A DNA stretch of 64,000 nucleotides from AC-32 sp963728765 (GTDB lineage Bacteria > Actinomycetota > Thermoleophilia > Gaiellales > Gaiellaceae): the NCBI GenBank assembly GCA_963728765.1, contig CAVSKX010000004.1, positions 806,001-870,000 on the forward strand, given 5' to 3'. Of the stretch, positions 8,373 to 16,029 are shown in pieces. The position numbers and the translations under genes are program-made. Below the pieces are notes generated by a model. It saw nothing but the letters and a program-made list of their open reading frames with translations, had not been told where the DNA came from and did not search any database. Each line of letters starts with the position of its first letter. The stretch's first letter is position 1.

Positions 8373-8770
8373 GCCCGGGGCTCCTGGGCGTAGTAGCCGA
8401 GCAGCGAGACCGCGAGCTCCGCGGTGTACGCGGCGCCGTAGGTGAGCGCGGCGGCGAGGCCGGCAGCGCGGTCGGACGCGGCGAGCGCGAGCAGGACCGC
8501 GAGCACGGCGAGGAGCCGGAACATCATCCCGAAGGCGAGCGCGCCCGACGCGGCGACGTTGTCCGGCGAAGGCTTGATGCGCGCGAACAGCAGCCCGAGC
8601 GCCTGCACGCCGACCCAGAGCAGCGCGGCGGTCGCCCAGCCGGCAAGCGGCCACCCGGCGACCAGGAAGAGCGGCAGCGCGAGCGCGATCACGAGCGCGC
8701 CGGCCGCGGGCGCGAGCAGGCGCTGCTGCGGGATCGCCCGCGGCGCTCCGAGGATGCCGACGCGGGTCAA
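8369..8770 (-). CDS. AtpI-like small membrane protein of the atp operon
   Basis: 133 residues if translation begins at TTG 8770, which overlaps the stop of the preceding gene (TTGA); no ATG or GTG is available in a sensible place, so the start is uncertain. Four hydrophobic helices are visible (ALVIALALPLFLVAGW, ATAALLWVGVQALGLLFA, ALAFGMMFRLLAVLAVLLALA, and a last one ending AVSLLGYYAQEPRA). Position directly before atpB and the helix pattern match ATP synthase protein I (assembly factor for the c ring / Mg transport helper in other bacteria). Function here is by context. Confidence 0.7.
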   Translation of the reverse strand: MTRVGILGAPRAIPQQRLLAPAAGALVIALALPLFLVAGWPLAGWATAALLWVGVQALGLLFARIKPSPDNVAASGALAFGMMFRLLAVLAVLLALAASDRAAGLAAALTYGAAYTAELAVSLLGYYAQEPRA

Positions 8771-8967
8771 AAGGCGTTCCGGTAGCGCTTGTAGACGGCG
8801 AACACGCCGGCGGGCACGCCGACGAACGCACCGCCGAGGATGCCGAGGCTGACCGACCCTGCTGCCCAGCCGACGAGCGCGCCCGCGCCGACACAGCCGG
8901 CGGTAACGCCCCCGAGCAGCGCGCCGGCTCCGGCCGGCTCGAAAGTCGAACGGGGACTGCGCTCCAT
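8767..8967 (-). CDS. AtpZ/AtpI-family short membrane protein, first gene of the atp operon
   Basis: 66 residues: a short charged start (MERSPRSTFEPAG), two glycine-rich helices (GALLGGVTAGCVGAGALVGW and LGILGGAFVGVPAGVFAVYK) and a basic tail. This is the size and pattern of the AtpZ/putative F0F1-ATPase subunit family, which is encoded first in many atp operons. A TATGCT box stands 8 nt before the ATG, suggesting that this is the promoter-proximal gene and that the message is nearly leaderless. Confidence 0.7.
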   Translation of the reverse strand: MERSPRSTFEPAGAGALLGGVTAGCVGAGALVGWAAGSVSLGILGGAFVGVPAGVFAVYKRYRNAF

Positions 8968-8975
8968 GCGCGGCG

Positions 8976-8981
8976 AGCATA
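8976..8981 (-). promoter_or_regulatory. Putative -10 box (TATGCT) of the ATP synthase operon
   Basis: TATGCT on the minus strand with 8 nt to the ATG of the first atp gene. Same geometry (TANNNT plus 6-10 nt plus start codon) as 15 other genes in this window. Confidence 0.5.
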
Positions 8982-9039
8982 CCAAACCTTGTGACACCGG
9001 AAATCGGCTCAGAAGCCGAGTTTCCGGCAACTTTGTTAT

Positions 9040-9045
9040 TAGGAT
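9040..9045 (+). promoter_or_regulatory. Putative -10 box (TAGGAT), leaderless start of hydrolase
   Basis: TAGGAT 8 nt before the GTG at 9054. An imperfect palindrome (about 8998-9028) sits just upstream and could be an operator. Confidence 0.45.
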
Positions 9046-9053
9046 CTCGGCGC

Positions 9054-9776
9054 GTGCGCGCAGTGCTGATCCACGGGAGCGGCGGCAACGCCGAGTCGGC
9101 GTGGGCCGCGGTACGGCCGCTCGGGGAGCGGGTGACGCTGGTGACGCCGAACCGCGGCGGCTACCCGCCGAACCCGTTGCTGGAGCGCGTCGACTTCGAG
9201 GTGCAGGCGGCCGAGCTGGCGCCGCTGCTCGAGGACGGCGCGCATCTCGTGGGCCATTCCTACGGGGCGGTGATCGCGCTACTGATCGCAGGCGCCCACC
9301 CGGAGCGTGTGCGCTCGCTCGTAGTGAGCGAGCCGCCGGCCTTCGCGCTGGTGCGCGGGAACCCGGAGGTCGATTCATTGGTCGAGCTGCTGGACGCGCA
9401 CTTCGCCCACGGCCCGCGCGACCCGCGCGCCTTCGCCGAAGGCTTCCTCGCGCTCGTCGGCACGAAGGTGCAGCTCCCGGATCCACTCCCGCCCGCGGTC
9501 GAGCAGAGCATCCGCGCGACGATGGCCGAGCGGATGCCCTGGGAGGCCGAGATCCCGCTGGACGAGCTCGCGGCGGCCGGCTTCCCGAAGCTCGTCATCT
9601 CCGGCGCGCACCACCCTGCCTTCGACGCGGTCTGCGACGTGCTCGAGGAGCGACTCCCCGCGCGTCGCGAGGTGCTCCCCGGCGCCGGCCACAGCATCCC
9701 GCGCGCTCCCGGCTACCTCGAGCTGCTCGCGGGCTTCCTCGACGATTCGGGCTACACCGAACGATCTTTGCAATAG
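9054..9776 (+). CDS. Alpha/beta-hydrolase fold protein
   Basis: About 240 residues. The GTG at 9054 is chosen over the GTG at 8991 because a TAGGAT box lies 8 nt before it and the protein then begins directly with the first beta strand (VRAVLIHGSGGNAES, containing the HG oxyanion motif). The nucleophile elbow is GHSYGAV (Ser), and a late histidine is in PGAGHSIPRAPGYLELLAGFL; an acid residue is probably in ISGAHHPAFD. Substrate unknown. It lies 9 bp before an ArsR-type regulator in the same direction, so the pair probably forms a small regulated unit inserted between the atp operon and the cell-wall/housekeeping block. Confidence 0.85.
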   Translation: MRAVLIHGSGGNAESAWAAVRPLGERVTLVTPNRGGYPPNPLLERVDFEVQAAELAPLLEDGAHLVGHSYGAVIALLIAGAHPERVRSLVVSEPPAFALVRGNPEVDSLVELLDAHFAHGPRDPRAFAEGFLALVGTKVQLPDPLPPAVEQSIRATMAERMPWEAEIPLDELAAAGFPKLVISGAHHPAFDAVCDVLEERLPARREVLPGAGHSIPRAPGYLELLAGFLDDSGYTERSLQ

Positions 9777-9779
9777 CGT
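9774..9779 (+). promoter_or_regulatory. Possible internal -10 box (TAGCGT) for the ArsR regulator
   Basis: TAGCGT begins in the hydrolase stop codon and ends 6 nt before the ATG at 9786. May allow separate leaderless transcription of the regulator. Confidence 0.3.
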
Positions 9780-9785
9780 GCGGGC

Positions 9786-10469
9786 ATGAGCTCCGAGCCC
9801 GACCTCGCCGCCGCCGCAGCGCTCGTCGCCGAGCCTGCCCGGGCCGAGCTGGTGCTCGCCGTCGTCGCCGACGGGCCGCTGACGGCCAGCGAGCTGGCGG
9901 CCCGCGCGGGCATCGCCCGCTCGACCGCGAGCGGACACCTGGGCCGCCTGGTGGAGGGCGGGTTCCTCGTGGTCGTGGCCCGAGGCCGCAACCGCTACTA
10001 CGAGCTGGCGGGAGCCGAAGTGGCCGAGGCGGTCGAGGCGCTCTCGCGCGTCGCGCCTCAGCGGCCGGCGCGCTCGCTCCGGGAGGCAACCCGCAACGAG
10101 CTCCTGCGGGAAGCGCGCACCTGCTACGACCACCTCGCGGGCCGCCTCGGGGTCGCCTTCGCCGCTGCGCTGGAGGGCCGCGGCGTGGTCGAGCGCACGA
10201 ACGGCGACTACGCGCTTGGCCGGCGCGCCGCGGAGGAGCTGTCGCTACTCGGGATCGACCTCGAGCCGCTGTCCGCACAGCGCCGTCCGCTCGTCCGCGG
10301 CTGCCTCGACTGGAGCGAACGCGAGCTCCACGTGGCCGGCTCGCTCGGCGCGGCCCTCACCGCGAAGCTGTTCGAGCTGGGCTGCATCGCTCGCCACGAC
10401 GCCACGCGCTCGGTCGCAGTCACCGAGCGAGGCGGCGAGCTCTTCGCGGAGCTCGGGCTAGAGATCTAG
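9786..10469 (+). CDS. ArsR-family winged-helix transcriptional regulator
   Basis: 227 residues. The N-terminal half is a winged helix: GPLTASELAARAGIARSTASGHLGRLVEGGFL gives the recognition helix and LVVVARGRNRYYEL the wing. The C-terminal half contains RTCYDHLAGRLGVAF, a conserved block of a long-form ArsR subgroup, followed by a second winged-helix-like region. The cluster of metal-binding cysteines (CxC in helix 3) of classical ArsR proteins is absent, so the signal is unlikely to be arsenite. It probably controls the upstream hydrolase, but the target is an inference. Confidence 0.85.
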   Translation: MSSEPDLAAAAALVAEPARAELVLAVVADGPLTASELAARAGIARSTASGHLGRLVEGGFLVVVARGRNRYYELAGAEVAEAVEALSRVAPQRPARSLREATRNELLREARTCYDHLAGRLGVAFAAALEGRGVVERTNGDYALGRRAAEELSLLGIDLEPLSAQRRPLVRGCLDWSERELHVAGSLGAALTAKLFELGCIARHDATRSVAVTERGGELFAELGLEI

Positions 10470-11320
10470 CGCTCGCGAAGCGCGGTGATGTTGACCTCCC
10501 ACATCTCCGGCCCCGCCCAGTCGCGGAACCCGGCGGGAAGCTCCGGCTCGGGATCGCCTCCGCGAACCGCCTCGTCGAGCGCGAGCTGGTAGTCGCGCAG
10601 CGGCGGCAGCACGTCGCGGCCGCAGACCGGACCGTGGCCGGGAACGCAGGTGTCCCATTCGAGCTCGAGCATCCGGTCGAGGATCTCGGCCCAGCTCCCC
10701 GGGTCGCCGTGCCCGCTCCAGGGCTGCATCGCCACCACGACGAGGTCGCCGGCGACGAGCACCCCCGCCTCGGGCACGAGCAGAAAGGCGTCGCTCTCGG
10801 TGTGGCCGCCGCCGTACGTAAGCGCCTTCGCGCGCCCGAAGTCGCGCTCCTCCTCGAACGTCTCGTCGGGGAGCCGGTGCCTGACCGTCCGGAGCTCGGG
10901 CGCCTCCCGCTCCAGCACGGCCGCGCCCTCTTCGTCCCCGGCCGCGCGCAGCCGCCCGACCTCCGCAGGCAGCTCCTCCTCGAGCGCATCCATCCGGGAC
11001 CGCAGCCGCTCCGCGCCGATCGTCGTGATCAGCTCACGCGTGCGCGCGGTGGAGACGATCGTCGAGTCTGCGAACTGCTCGTTGCCGAGCACGTGGTCTG
11101 CGTGCCAGTGCGTGTTCAACACGAGCGAGGCAGGACTGCCGGTCGCCTCTTCCGCGGCCTGACGGAGCTCACGCGCAGCGGCATACGAGATGTGCGTGTC
11201 GACGACGAGCGTCTCATCGCCGAGGTCGACGATCGCGGCGTTGCCGACCGCCATCCGGTCGGGCTTCGCGATCGCGGCGTGGACTCCGCCGCCGGCGTCG
11301 ACGAGGTCGGCGTGCGTCAC
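10466..11320 (-). CDS. Metallo-beta-lactamase-fold hydrolase
   Basis: 284 residues starting at GTG 11320, which overlaps the stop of the glycosyl-phosphate transferase gene (GTGA). The zinc motif NTHWHADHVLGNEQF is complete (HxHxDH), followed by YGGGHTESDAF (third His), DLVVVAMQP (bridging Asp) and PGHGPV near the end (last His). The layout resembles the glyoxalase II/quinoprotein-relay branch rather than beta-lactamases. Substrate unknown. It ends convergently with the ArsR gene, sharing 4 bp. Confidence 0.87.
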   Translation of the reverse strand: MTHADLVDAGGGVHAAIAKPDRMAVGNAAIVDLGDETLVVDTHISYAAARELRQAAEEATGSPASLVLNTHWHADHVLGNEQFADSTIVSTARTRELITTIGAERLRSRMDALEEELPAEVGRLRAAGDEEGAAVLEREAPELRTVRHRLPDETFEEERDFGRAKALTYGGGHTESDAFLLVPEAGVLVAGDLVVVAMQPWSGHGDPGSWAEILDRMLELEWDTCVPGHGPVCGRDVLPPLRDYQLALDEAVRGGDPEPELPAGFRDWAGPEMWEVNITALRER

Positions 11321-12447
11321 GCGGTGCGGCGAGCGGCGGCTTCGCGCGCTTCCTGCTCGCGGCGGCGGATGCGCGGGTTCGCGAGCTTCACGATCTCGAG
11401 CAGGTACACCATGTAGATCGACGCGGCGAGCGCGGCGGCGCCGATCAGCGCGACCGCGATCGTCGGCCCGGTGTGCCAGACGCCGTGCGCGTGCGGGTGG
11501 GTGAAGCGCGTCGCGAGCGCCGCTCCCGCAAGGATCGCGCACCAGCCCCACATCGTCACCGCCGCGCGCCGCTGCGAGAAGCCGATGTTCAGGAAGCGGT
11601 GATGCAGGTGGTAGCGGTCGGCCTGGTGCAGCGGCTCGCCGTACTTGAGCCGCTTCGCGACCACGAAGGACGTGTCCAGGATGGGCACGGCCAGGACGAG
11701 CAGCGGGAAGAGCAGCGTGGCCACGGCGGCCGTTTTCAGGAGGCCCTGGATGGCCAGCGCGCCCAGCGTGAAGCCGAGCAGCATCGCGCCGGAGTCGCCC
11801 ATGAAGATCCGCGCCGGGTAGAAGTTGTGCCGCAGGAAGCCGAGGCAGGCGCCGAGCACGATCGCCGCGAGGATCGCCGGCTCAGGACGCCCGAGCGACA
11901 GCGCGATCAGGCAGAAGGTGCCGCCCGAGATCGCACAGACGCCTGCGGCGAGCCCGTCGAGCCCGTCGAGGAAGTTGACCATGTTCATGATCGCGACGAT
12001 CCACAGGATCGTCAGCGGGATCCCGACCCACTCGGGCAGAGCGTGCACGCCGATGACCGGGAACGTGAAGCGGTGCACCCAGATCCCGAACCCCGTCGGG
12101 ATCGCAGCCGCCGCGATCTGGCCGCCGAGCTTCTCCCACCAGACGAGCCCGCGAAAGTCGTCGATCGCGCCGATGGTGGTCGCGACTGCCATCCCGAGCA
12201 GCAGGCCCTTCGTCTCGCCTCCGAGCGGCAGGAAGGCGAGCGCCGGGACGAAGATCCCGAAGAAGAGCGCGAGGCCGCCGAGCCGCGGGACGGTGCTGCG
12301 GTTGACGCGCCGCCCACCCGGCTCGTCGACGACTCCGAGAAGGCGCGCCATGCCGCCGACCGCGGGCGTCAGGAGAACGACGATCGCGGCGGCGAGGATC
12401 GCCCCCCAAACGACTTCTACGTGGTTGGTCAGCGTCTGCCAGACCAT
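11317..12447 (-). CDS. WecA/TagO-type undecaprenyl-phosphate sugar-phosphate transferase
   Basis: 376 residues from ATG 12447, preferred because CAGGGA lies 8 nt upstream; an in-frame ATG at 12492 touches the interspersed repeat. About eleven hydrophobic helices. Family motifs: VDEPGGRRVNRSTVPRLGG, the Mg-binding AIDDFRG, NMVNFLDGLDGLAAG, FMGDSGAMLLGF, and the cytoplasmic HLHHRFLNIGFSQR loop that marks the WecA branch over MraY. It would start cell-wall polymer synthesis by moving a HexNAc-1-phosphate from UDP onto undecaprenyl phosphate. It sits between upp and the atp operon. Confidence 0.92.
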   Translation of the reverse strand: MVWQTLTNHVEVVWGAILAAAIVVLLTPAVGGMARLLGVVDEPGGRRVNRSTVPRLGGLALFFGIFVPALAFLPLGGETKGLLLGMAVATTIGAIDDFRGLVWWEKLGGQIAAAAIPTGFGIWVHRFTFPVIGVHALPEWVGIPLTILWIVAIMNMVNFLDGLDGLAAGVCAISGGTFCLIALSLGRPEPAILAAIVLGACLGFLRHNFYPARIFMGDSGAMLLGFTLGALAIQGLLKTAAVATLLFPLLVLAVPILDTSFVVAKRLKYGEPLHQADRYHLHHRFLNIGFSQRRAAVTMWGWCAILAGAALATRFTHPHAHGVWHTGPTIAVALIGAAALAASIYMVYLLEIVKLANPRIRRREQEAREAAARRTA

Positions 12448-12500
12448 CAGTGCCGTCCCTGCCGCCCGCGAGGGCGACCCGTTGCGATCCATGATGGTGC

Positions 12501-12563
12501 GTCAGACGGCCGCGCGGGCAAAGCCCGCGCAGCCTCTATGGTCGGCGCCGCCAAGTCGGCGCC
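12501..12563. repeat. Interspersed two-hairpin repeat between upp and the WecA-type gene
   Basis: GTCAGACGGCC, then GCGCGGGC-AAA-GCCCGCGC (8-bp stem), then GGCGCCG-CCAAGT-CGGCGCC (7-bp stem). The last bases overlap the first base of the upp stop codon at 12563. Confidence 0.92.
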
Positions 12564-13210
12564 TACTTGGTGCCGTAGAGGCGGTCGCCGGCGTCGCCGA
12601 GGCCCGGCATGATGTAGCCGCGCTCGTTGAGGCAGCGGTCGATTGCTGCGGTGACGATGCGCACGTCCGGATGTTCGCTCTGCATGTGGTCGATCCCTTC
12701 GGGGGCCGCGACCAGGCACACGAGCGTGACCGAGCGGGCGCCCGCTTGCTTCACGGCGGTCACCGCGGCAGCGCTCGACCGCCCCGTCGCGAGCATCGGG
12801 TCGAGCACGATCGCGTCGCGCTCGCCGTCGCCGAGCTCAGGCAGCTTCACGTAGTACTCGACCGGCTGGAGGGTCTCCTCGTCGCGATACAGGCCGATGA
12901 AGCCGACGCGCGCGCTCGAGACGAGCGAGAGCACGCCGTCGAGCATCCCGAGGCCGGCGCGCAGCACCGGGCAGACCGCGACCTTCTTGCCCGCGATCCG
13001 GCGCACCTCCATGCGCTCGAGCGGCGTCTCGATCTCGTCCGGCTCGGTCGGGAAGTCCTTCGTCGCCTCGTAGGTGAGCAGCAGCGTCAGCTCGTTCGCG
13101 AGCTTGCGGAAGTGGACGGTCGGCGTGTCCTTGTCGCGCAGGTACGAAAGCTTGTGCTGAACGAGCGGGTGCGTCACGACCGTGACGCCCGTGGCCGTCT
13201 CGACGCTCAC
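12563..13210 (-). CDS. upp: Uracil phosphoribosyltransferase
   Basis: 215 residues, standard length. The PRPP-binding motif is IVLDPMLATGRSSAAA, and the uracil-binding C-terminus reads GYIMPGLGDAGDRLYGTK. It salvages uracil to UMP. Its ATG overlaps the glyA stop by 4 bp (ATGA), so it is translated coupled to glyA. The glyA-upp-WecA/atp order matches the arrangement known in Bacillus. Confidence 0.98.
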   Translation of the reverse strand: MSVETATGVTVVTHPLVQHKLSYLRDKDTPTVHFRKLANELTLLLTYEATKDFPTEPDEIETPLERMEVRRIAGKKVAVCPVLRAGLGMLDGVLSLVSSARVGFIGLYRDEETLQPVEYYVKLPELGDGERDAIVLDPMLATGRSSAAAVTAVKQAGARSVTLVCLVAAPEGIDHMQSEHPDVRIVTAAIDRCLNERGYIMPGLGDAGDRLYGTK

Positions 13211-14499
13211 GCGACGTAGGTCGTGAAGCCGCGGAAGCCCGGGTAGAGCGGCCGCTGCTCGCAGAGCTTCTCGCTGCGCGCGGCCAGCGCGGCGATGTCG
13301 GCGCCGTCGGCGAGCGCGCCGCAGATGACCGAGCCGACCTCGCGGAAGTCGTCCTCGTCGAACCCGCGCATCGTCGCCGCGGGGGTGCCGATCCGGATCC
13401 CGGAGGCAACGGTCGGCGGCCGCTCGTCGAAGGGGACGGTGTTGCGGTTGACGGTCAGCTTCACCTCGGCGAGTCGCTCCTCCGCGTCCTTGCCGGTCCA
13501 GTCGGTCGAGCGGAGGTCGACCTGCAGCAGGTGCGTGTCGGTGCCTCCGGTGAGGACGTCGAGACCGCCATCCTGCAGCGTCGCGGCGAGCGTGTCCGCG
13601 TTCGCGCGCACCTGCTCCTGGTAGTCACGGAAGGCCTCGGTCGCCGCGATCCGGAAGCAGGTCGCCTTGGCCGCGATCGTGTGCACGAGCGGCCCTCCCT
13701 GCATCCCCGGGAAGACCGCGCGGTCGATGGCCTGCGCGTGCTCCTCGCGGCACAGGATGAACCCGGCGCGCGGACCGGCGAGCGTCTTGTGCGTCGTCGA
13801 GGTGACGAAGTCGCAGTCCTTGACCGGGTTCGGGTGCAAGCCCGCGGCCACGAGCCCGGCGAAGTGCGCCATGTCGCAGAGCAGCAGCGCGCCCACCTCG
13901 TCCGCGATCTCCCGGAAACGGTCGGTCTCGACGGTGCGCGGGTACGCGGAGCCGCCGCAGACGATCAGCTTCGGCCGGTGTTGCTTCGCAAGCGCGAGAA
14001 CGTCGTCGTAGTCGACCATGTTCGTCTCGCGCGAGACCCCGTAGTGGACGATCGTGTAGAGGCGGCCCGAGAAGTTGACCTTCAGCCCGTGCGTCAGGTG
14101 GCCGCCGTGCGAGAGCTCGAGCGAGAGGATCGTGTCGACCGGCTGCAGGGCCGCCATGTAGACGGCCATGTTCGTCTGGGCCCCCGCGTGCGCCTGCACG
14201 TTCGCGTGCTCCGCGCCGAACAGCTCCTTCGCGCGGTCGATCGCCGTCTGCTCGATCTCGTCCACGACCTCGCAGCCGCCGTAGTAACGCCGACCGGGGT
14301 AGCCCTCGGCGTACTTGTTCGTCGGCACCGACCCAACCGCCTCGAGGATCGAAGGCCAGGTGAAGTTCTCGGAAGCGATCAGCTCGATCTGGCCGCGCTG
14401 CCGCTCGAGCTCGCGCCCGAGCAGCTCCGCGATCGTCGGATCGACCTCCGCGAGGCCGGCCGTGCGAAGGTGCTGGACCGTCTCCTGCGCGATCGCCAC
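13207..14499 (-). CDS. glyA: Serine hydroxymethyltransferase
   Basis: 430 residues from GTG 14499; upstream frame belongs to other genes. Signature blocks: IELIASENF, NKYAEGYPGRRYYGG, NVQAHAGAQTN, CDMAHFAGLVAAG and TSTTHKTLAGPRAG with the PLP lysine at 238. It interconverts serine and glycine and loads one-carbon units on tetrahydrofolate. TACCAT lies exactly 8 nt before the GTG, so the gene probably has its own leaderless promoter although it follows tsaC by only 20 bp. Confidence 0.97.
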   Translation of the reverse strand: MAIAQETVQHLRTAGLAEVDPTIAELLGRELERQRGQIELIASENFTWPSILEAVGSVPTNKYAEGYPGRRYYGGCEVVDEIEQTAIDRAKELFGAEHANVQAHAGAQTNMAVYMAALQPVDTILSLELSHGGHLTHGLKVNFSGRLYTIVHYGVSRETNMVDYDDVLALAKQHRPKLIVCGGSAYPRTVETDRFREIADEVGALLLCDMAHFAGLVAAGLHPNPVKDCDFVTSTTHKTLAGPRAGFILCREEHAQAIDRAVFPGMQGGPLVHTIAAKATCFRIAATEAFRDYQEQVRANADTLAATLQDGGLDVLTGGTDTHLLQVDLRSTDWTGKDAEERLAEVKLTVNRNTVPFDERPPTVASGIRIGTPAATMRGFDEDDFREVGSVICGALADGADIAALAARSEKLCEQRPLYPGFRGFTTYVA

Positions 14500-14507
14500 T
14501 GCGAGAG

Positions 14508-14513
14508 ATGGTA
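14508..14513 (-). promoter_or_regulatory. Putative -10 box (TACCAT) of glyA-upp
   Basis: Minus-strand TACCAT with 8 nt to the GTG start of glyA; no Shine-Dalgarno is present. Confidence 0.5.
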
Positions 14514-14519
14514 CTCGTG

Positions 14520-15122
14520 CTACCTGCTGAAGGCTGCAGCCGCGCGCTCGAGCGCCTCGGCCGCGGGCACCGCACCCTCGCGGAGGACTGTCGGCTCCTC
14601 GCCGGTCAGGTCGACGATGGTCGACGGCGTTCCAGGGAGCTCCCCGCCGTCGACCACGGCGCCCGCCCCGGCGCGGATCTCGACGGGCACGTCCTCGAGC
14701 CGCCGCGACTCGGGGCCGCCGTGCAGGTTCGCGCTCGTCGCCACCAGCGCACCTACGTGGTCGACGACCTCCGCGCCCGGGCCGGTCAGCTCCGGCACGC
14801 GCACCCCGATCGTCGCGGGCGAAGAGCCGGTCAGCCAGCGGTAGCGCCGGCCGGGGTTCGGGAGGATCAGCGTGTACGGGCCGGGGAGCAAGGCGCGCGC
14901 CATCGTCGCCGCCCGGCCGCGCAGCTCGGGCACGAGCTCGAGCAGGAAGTCGACGTCCTTCGCGAGCAGCGCACACGGCTGGTCGGGCGGCCGCTGCTTC
15001 ATCCGGTAGAGCTCGCGCACCGGGGCCTCGCGGTACGGGTCGGCGCAGAGGCCGTACACGGTGTCGGTCGGCAGCACGACCGGCCACCCGTCGCGGACCG
15101 CCTCGACGGCCGACTCGATCAG
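14520..15122 (-). CDS. tsaC: L-threonylcarbamoyladenylate synthase (YrdC/Sua5 domain)
   Basis: 200 residues if started at a CTG at 15122 that overlaps the stop of the preceding hydrolase (CTGA) and has GGAG 7 nt before it; no ATG, GTG or TTG occurs where the family should begin. Motifs: VVLPTDTVYGL, YRMKQRPPDQPCALL (the KxR ATP/threonine site), LLPGPYTLIL, TIGVRVP and VATSANLHGG. It makes the threonylcarbamoyl-AMP needed for the t6A base of tRNA. Position between prmC and glyA matches ywlC in Bacillus. Confidence 0.93.
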   Translation of the reverse strand: MIESAVEAVRDGWPVVLPTDTVYGLCADPYREAPVRELYRMKQRPPDQPCALLAKDVDFLLELVPELRGRAATMARALLPGPYTLILPNPGRRYRWLTGSSPATIGVRVPELTGPGAEVVDHVGALVATSANLHGGPESRRLEDVPVEIRAGAGAVVDGGELPGTPSTIVDLTGEEPTVLREGAVPAAEALERAAAAFSR

Positions 15123-15994
15123 GCCCGCGCTCCGACCCCGAGGAACGAGAGCACTGCGTCGCGAAACGCTTCCGGTGCCTCGACGAAGATGAAATGGCCG
15201 GCGCCCGGCACGACCACCAGCTCGGCACCCGCGACGGCCTCGGCGATCGCCCGCGCGGCCACGGGAGGCGCCACGAAGTCCCGGTCCCCCGCCAGTACGA
15301 GCGTCGGCGCCGCGATGCGCGCGAGCTGCGGCCGGAGGTCGAACGACGGCCACACGTCGCTGTTGAAGCGGCGCAGGGCGTCGGCGTTGGGCACGACCCC
15401 GGCGAGCGTCTGCACGAACGCTGCCTCGCGCTCGCCGTAGCGCCCGAAGTAGAGCGGCCACTGCCGCGCGAGGTTCTCCGCGAGCGCCTCGTCGTCCGCG
15501 AACTCGGCGGCCTCTTCCTCGTCGAGCGCCGCGCGCGCCTCCGGGTACCACGGCTCTCCCTCGCGTTCGGCGAGCCCGCGTTCCATCTCGGCGCCCAGCC
15601 CCTCGTCCCGGTGCGCGAGCGTCCCCACGAGCAGGAGGCGGCCGACGCGGTCGGGGTAGGCGGAGGCGTAGGCCATCGCGACCATGCCGCCGTGGGAGAA
15701 GCCGAGCAGGTCGATGCGCTCCTGCTCCAGATGCACGCGCAGCTCCTCGAGGTCGGCGACGTAATGCTCGAAGTCATATGCCGCGGGGTCGGCCGCTCGT
15801 GTCGAGCGGCCGGTGCCCCGCGGCTCGAGGATCAGGAGCTCGAGCGAGTTGTCGAGGCCGGCCAGGTCGGCGAGCTCTGCGCCTGGCAAACCGGGGCCGC
15901 CCGGATGGCAAACGAGCGTCGGGCCCGAGCCGACGCGGCGATACGCGAGCGTCCGCCCGTCCCCCGTCGTCAGCTGCTCGTTCGTCCCCCGCAC
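15119..15994 (-). CDS. Alpha/beta hydrolase, prolyl-aminopeptidase-like
   Basis: 291 residues from GTG 15994. It shows CHPGGPGLPG (the HGGPG oxyanion motif typical of the S33 prolyl iminopeptidase group), PRGTGRS, the nucleophile GFSHGGM, LAGDRDFVAPP (acid) and GAGHFIFVEAPE (His). It is likely a cytoplasmic ester or peptide hydrolase; the exact substrate cannot be told. TAGGAT lies 9 nt before the GTG. Its stop overlaps the CTG start of tsaC, so tsaC translation may depend on it. Confidence 0.87.
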   Translation of the reverse strand: MRGTNEQLTTGDGRTLAYRRVGSGPTLVCHPGGPGLPGAELADLAGLDNSLELLILEPRGTGRSTRAADPAAYDFEHYVADLEELRVHLEQERIDLLGFSHGGMVAMAYASAYPDRVGRLLLVGTLAHRDEGLGAEMERGLAEREGEPWYPEARAALDEEEAAEFADDEALAENLARQWPLYFGRYGEREAAFVQTLAGVVPNADALRRFNSDVWPSFDLRPQLARIAAPTLVLAGDRDFVAPPVAARAIAEAVAGAELVVVPGAGHFIFVEAPEAFRDAVLSFLGVGARA

Positions 15995-16003
15995 CCCGGG
16001 CGG

Positions 16004-16009
16004 ATCCTA
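16004..16009 (-). promoter_or_regulatory. Putative -10 box (TAGGAT) of hydrolase-tsaC
   Basis: Minus-strand TAGGAT with 9 nt to the GTG at 15994. Confidence 0.45.
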
Positions 16010-16029
16010 TGAGACTTCGACGAACGCCT

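Noticed and set aside
8840..11416. 858-codon plus-strand open frame
   Set aside because: Arg/Ala/Pro-rich shadow spanning four real genes in other frames.
13207..15777. 856-residue fusion protein ending in glyA
   Set aside because: The upstream half is Arg/Ser-rich antisense or out-of-frame sequence of the hydrolase and tsaC; glyA starts at GTG 14499 with its own -10 box.
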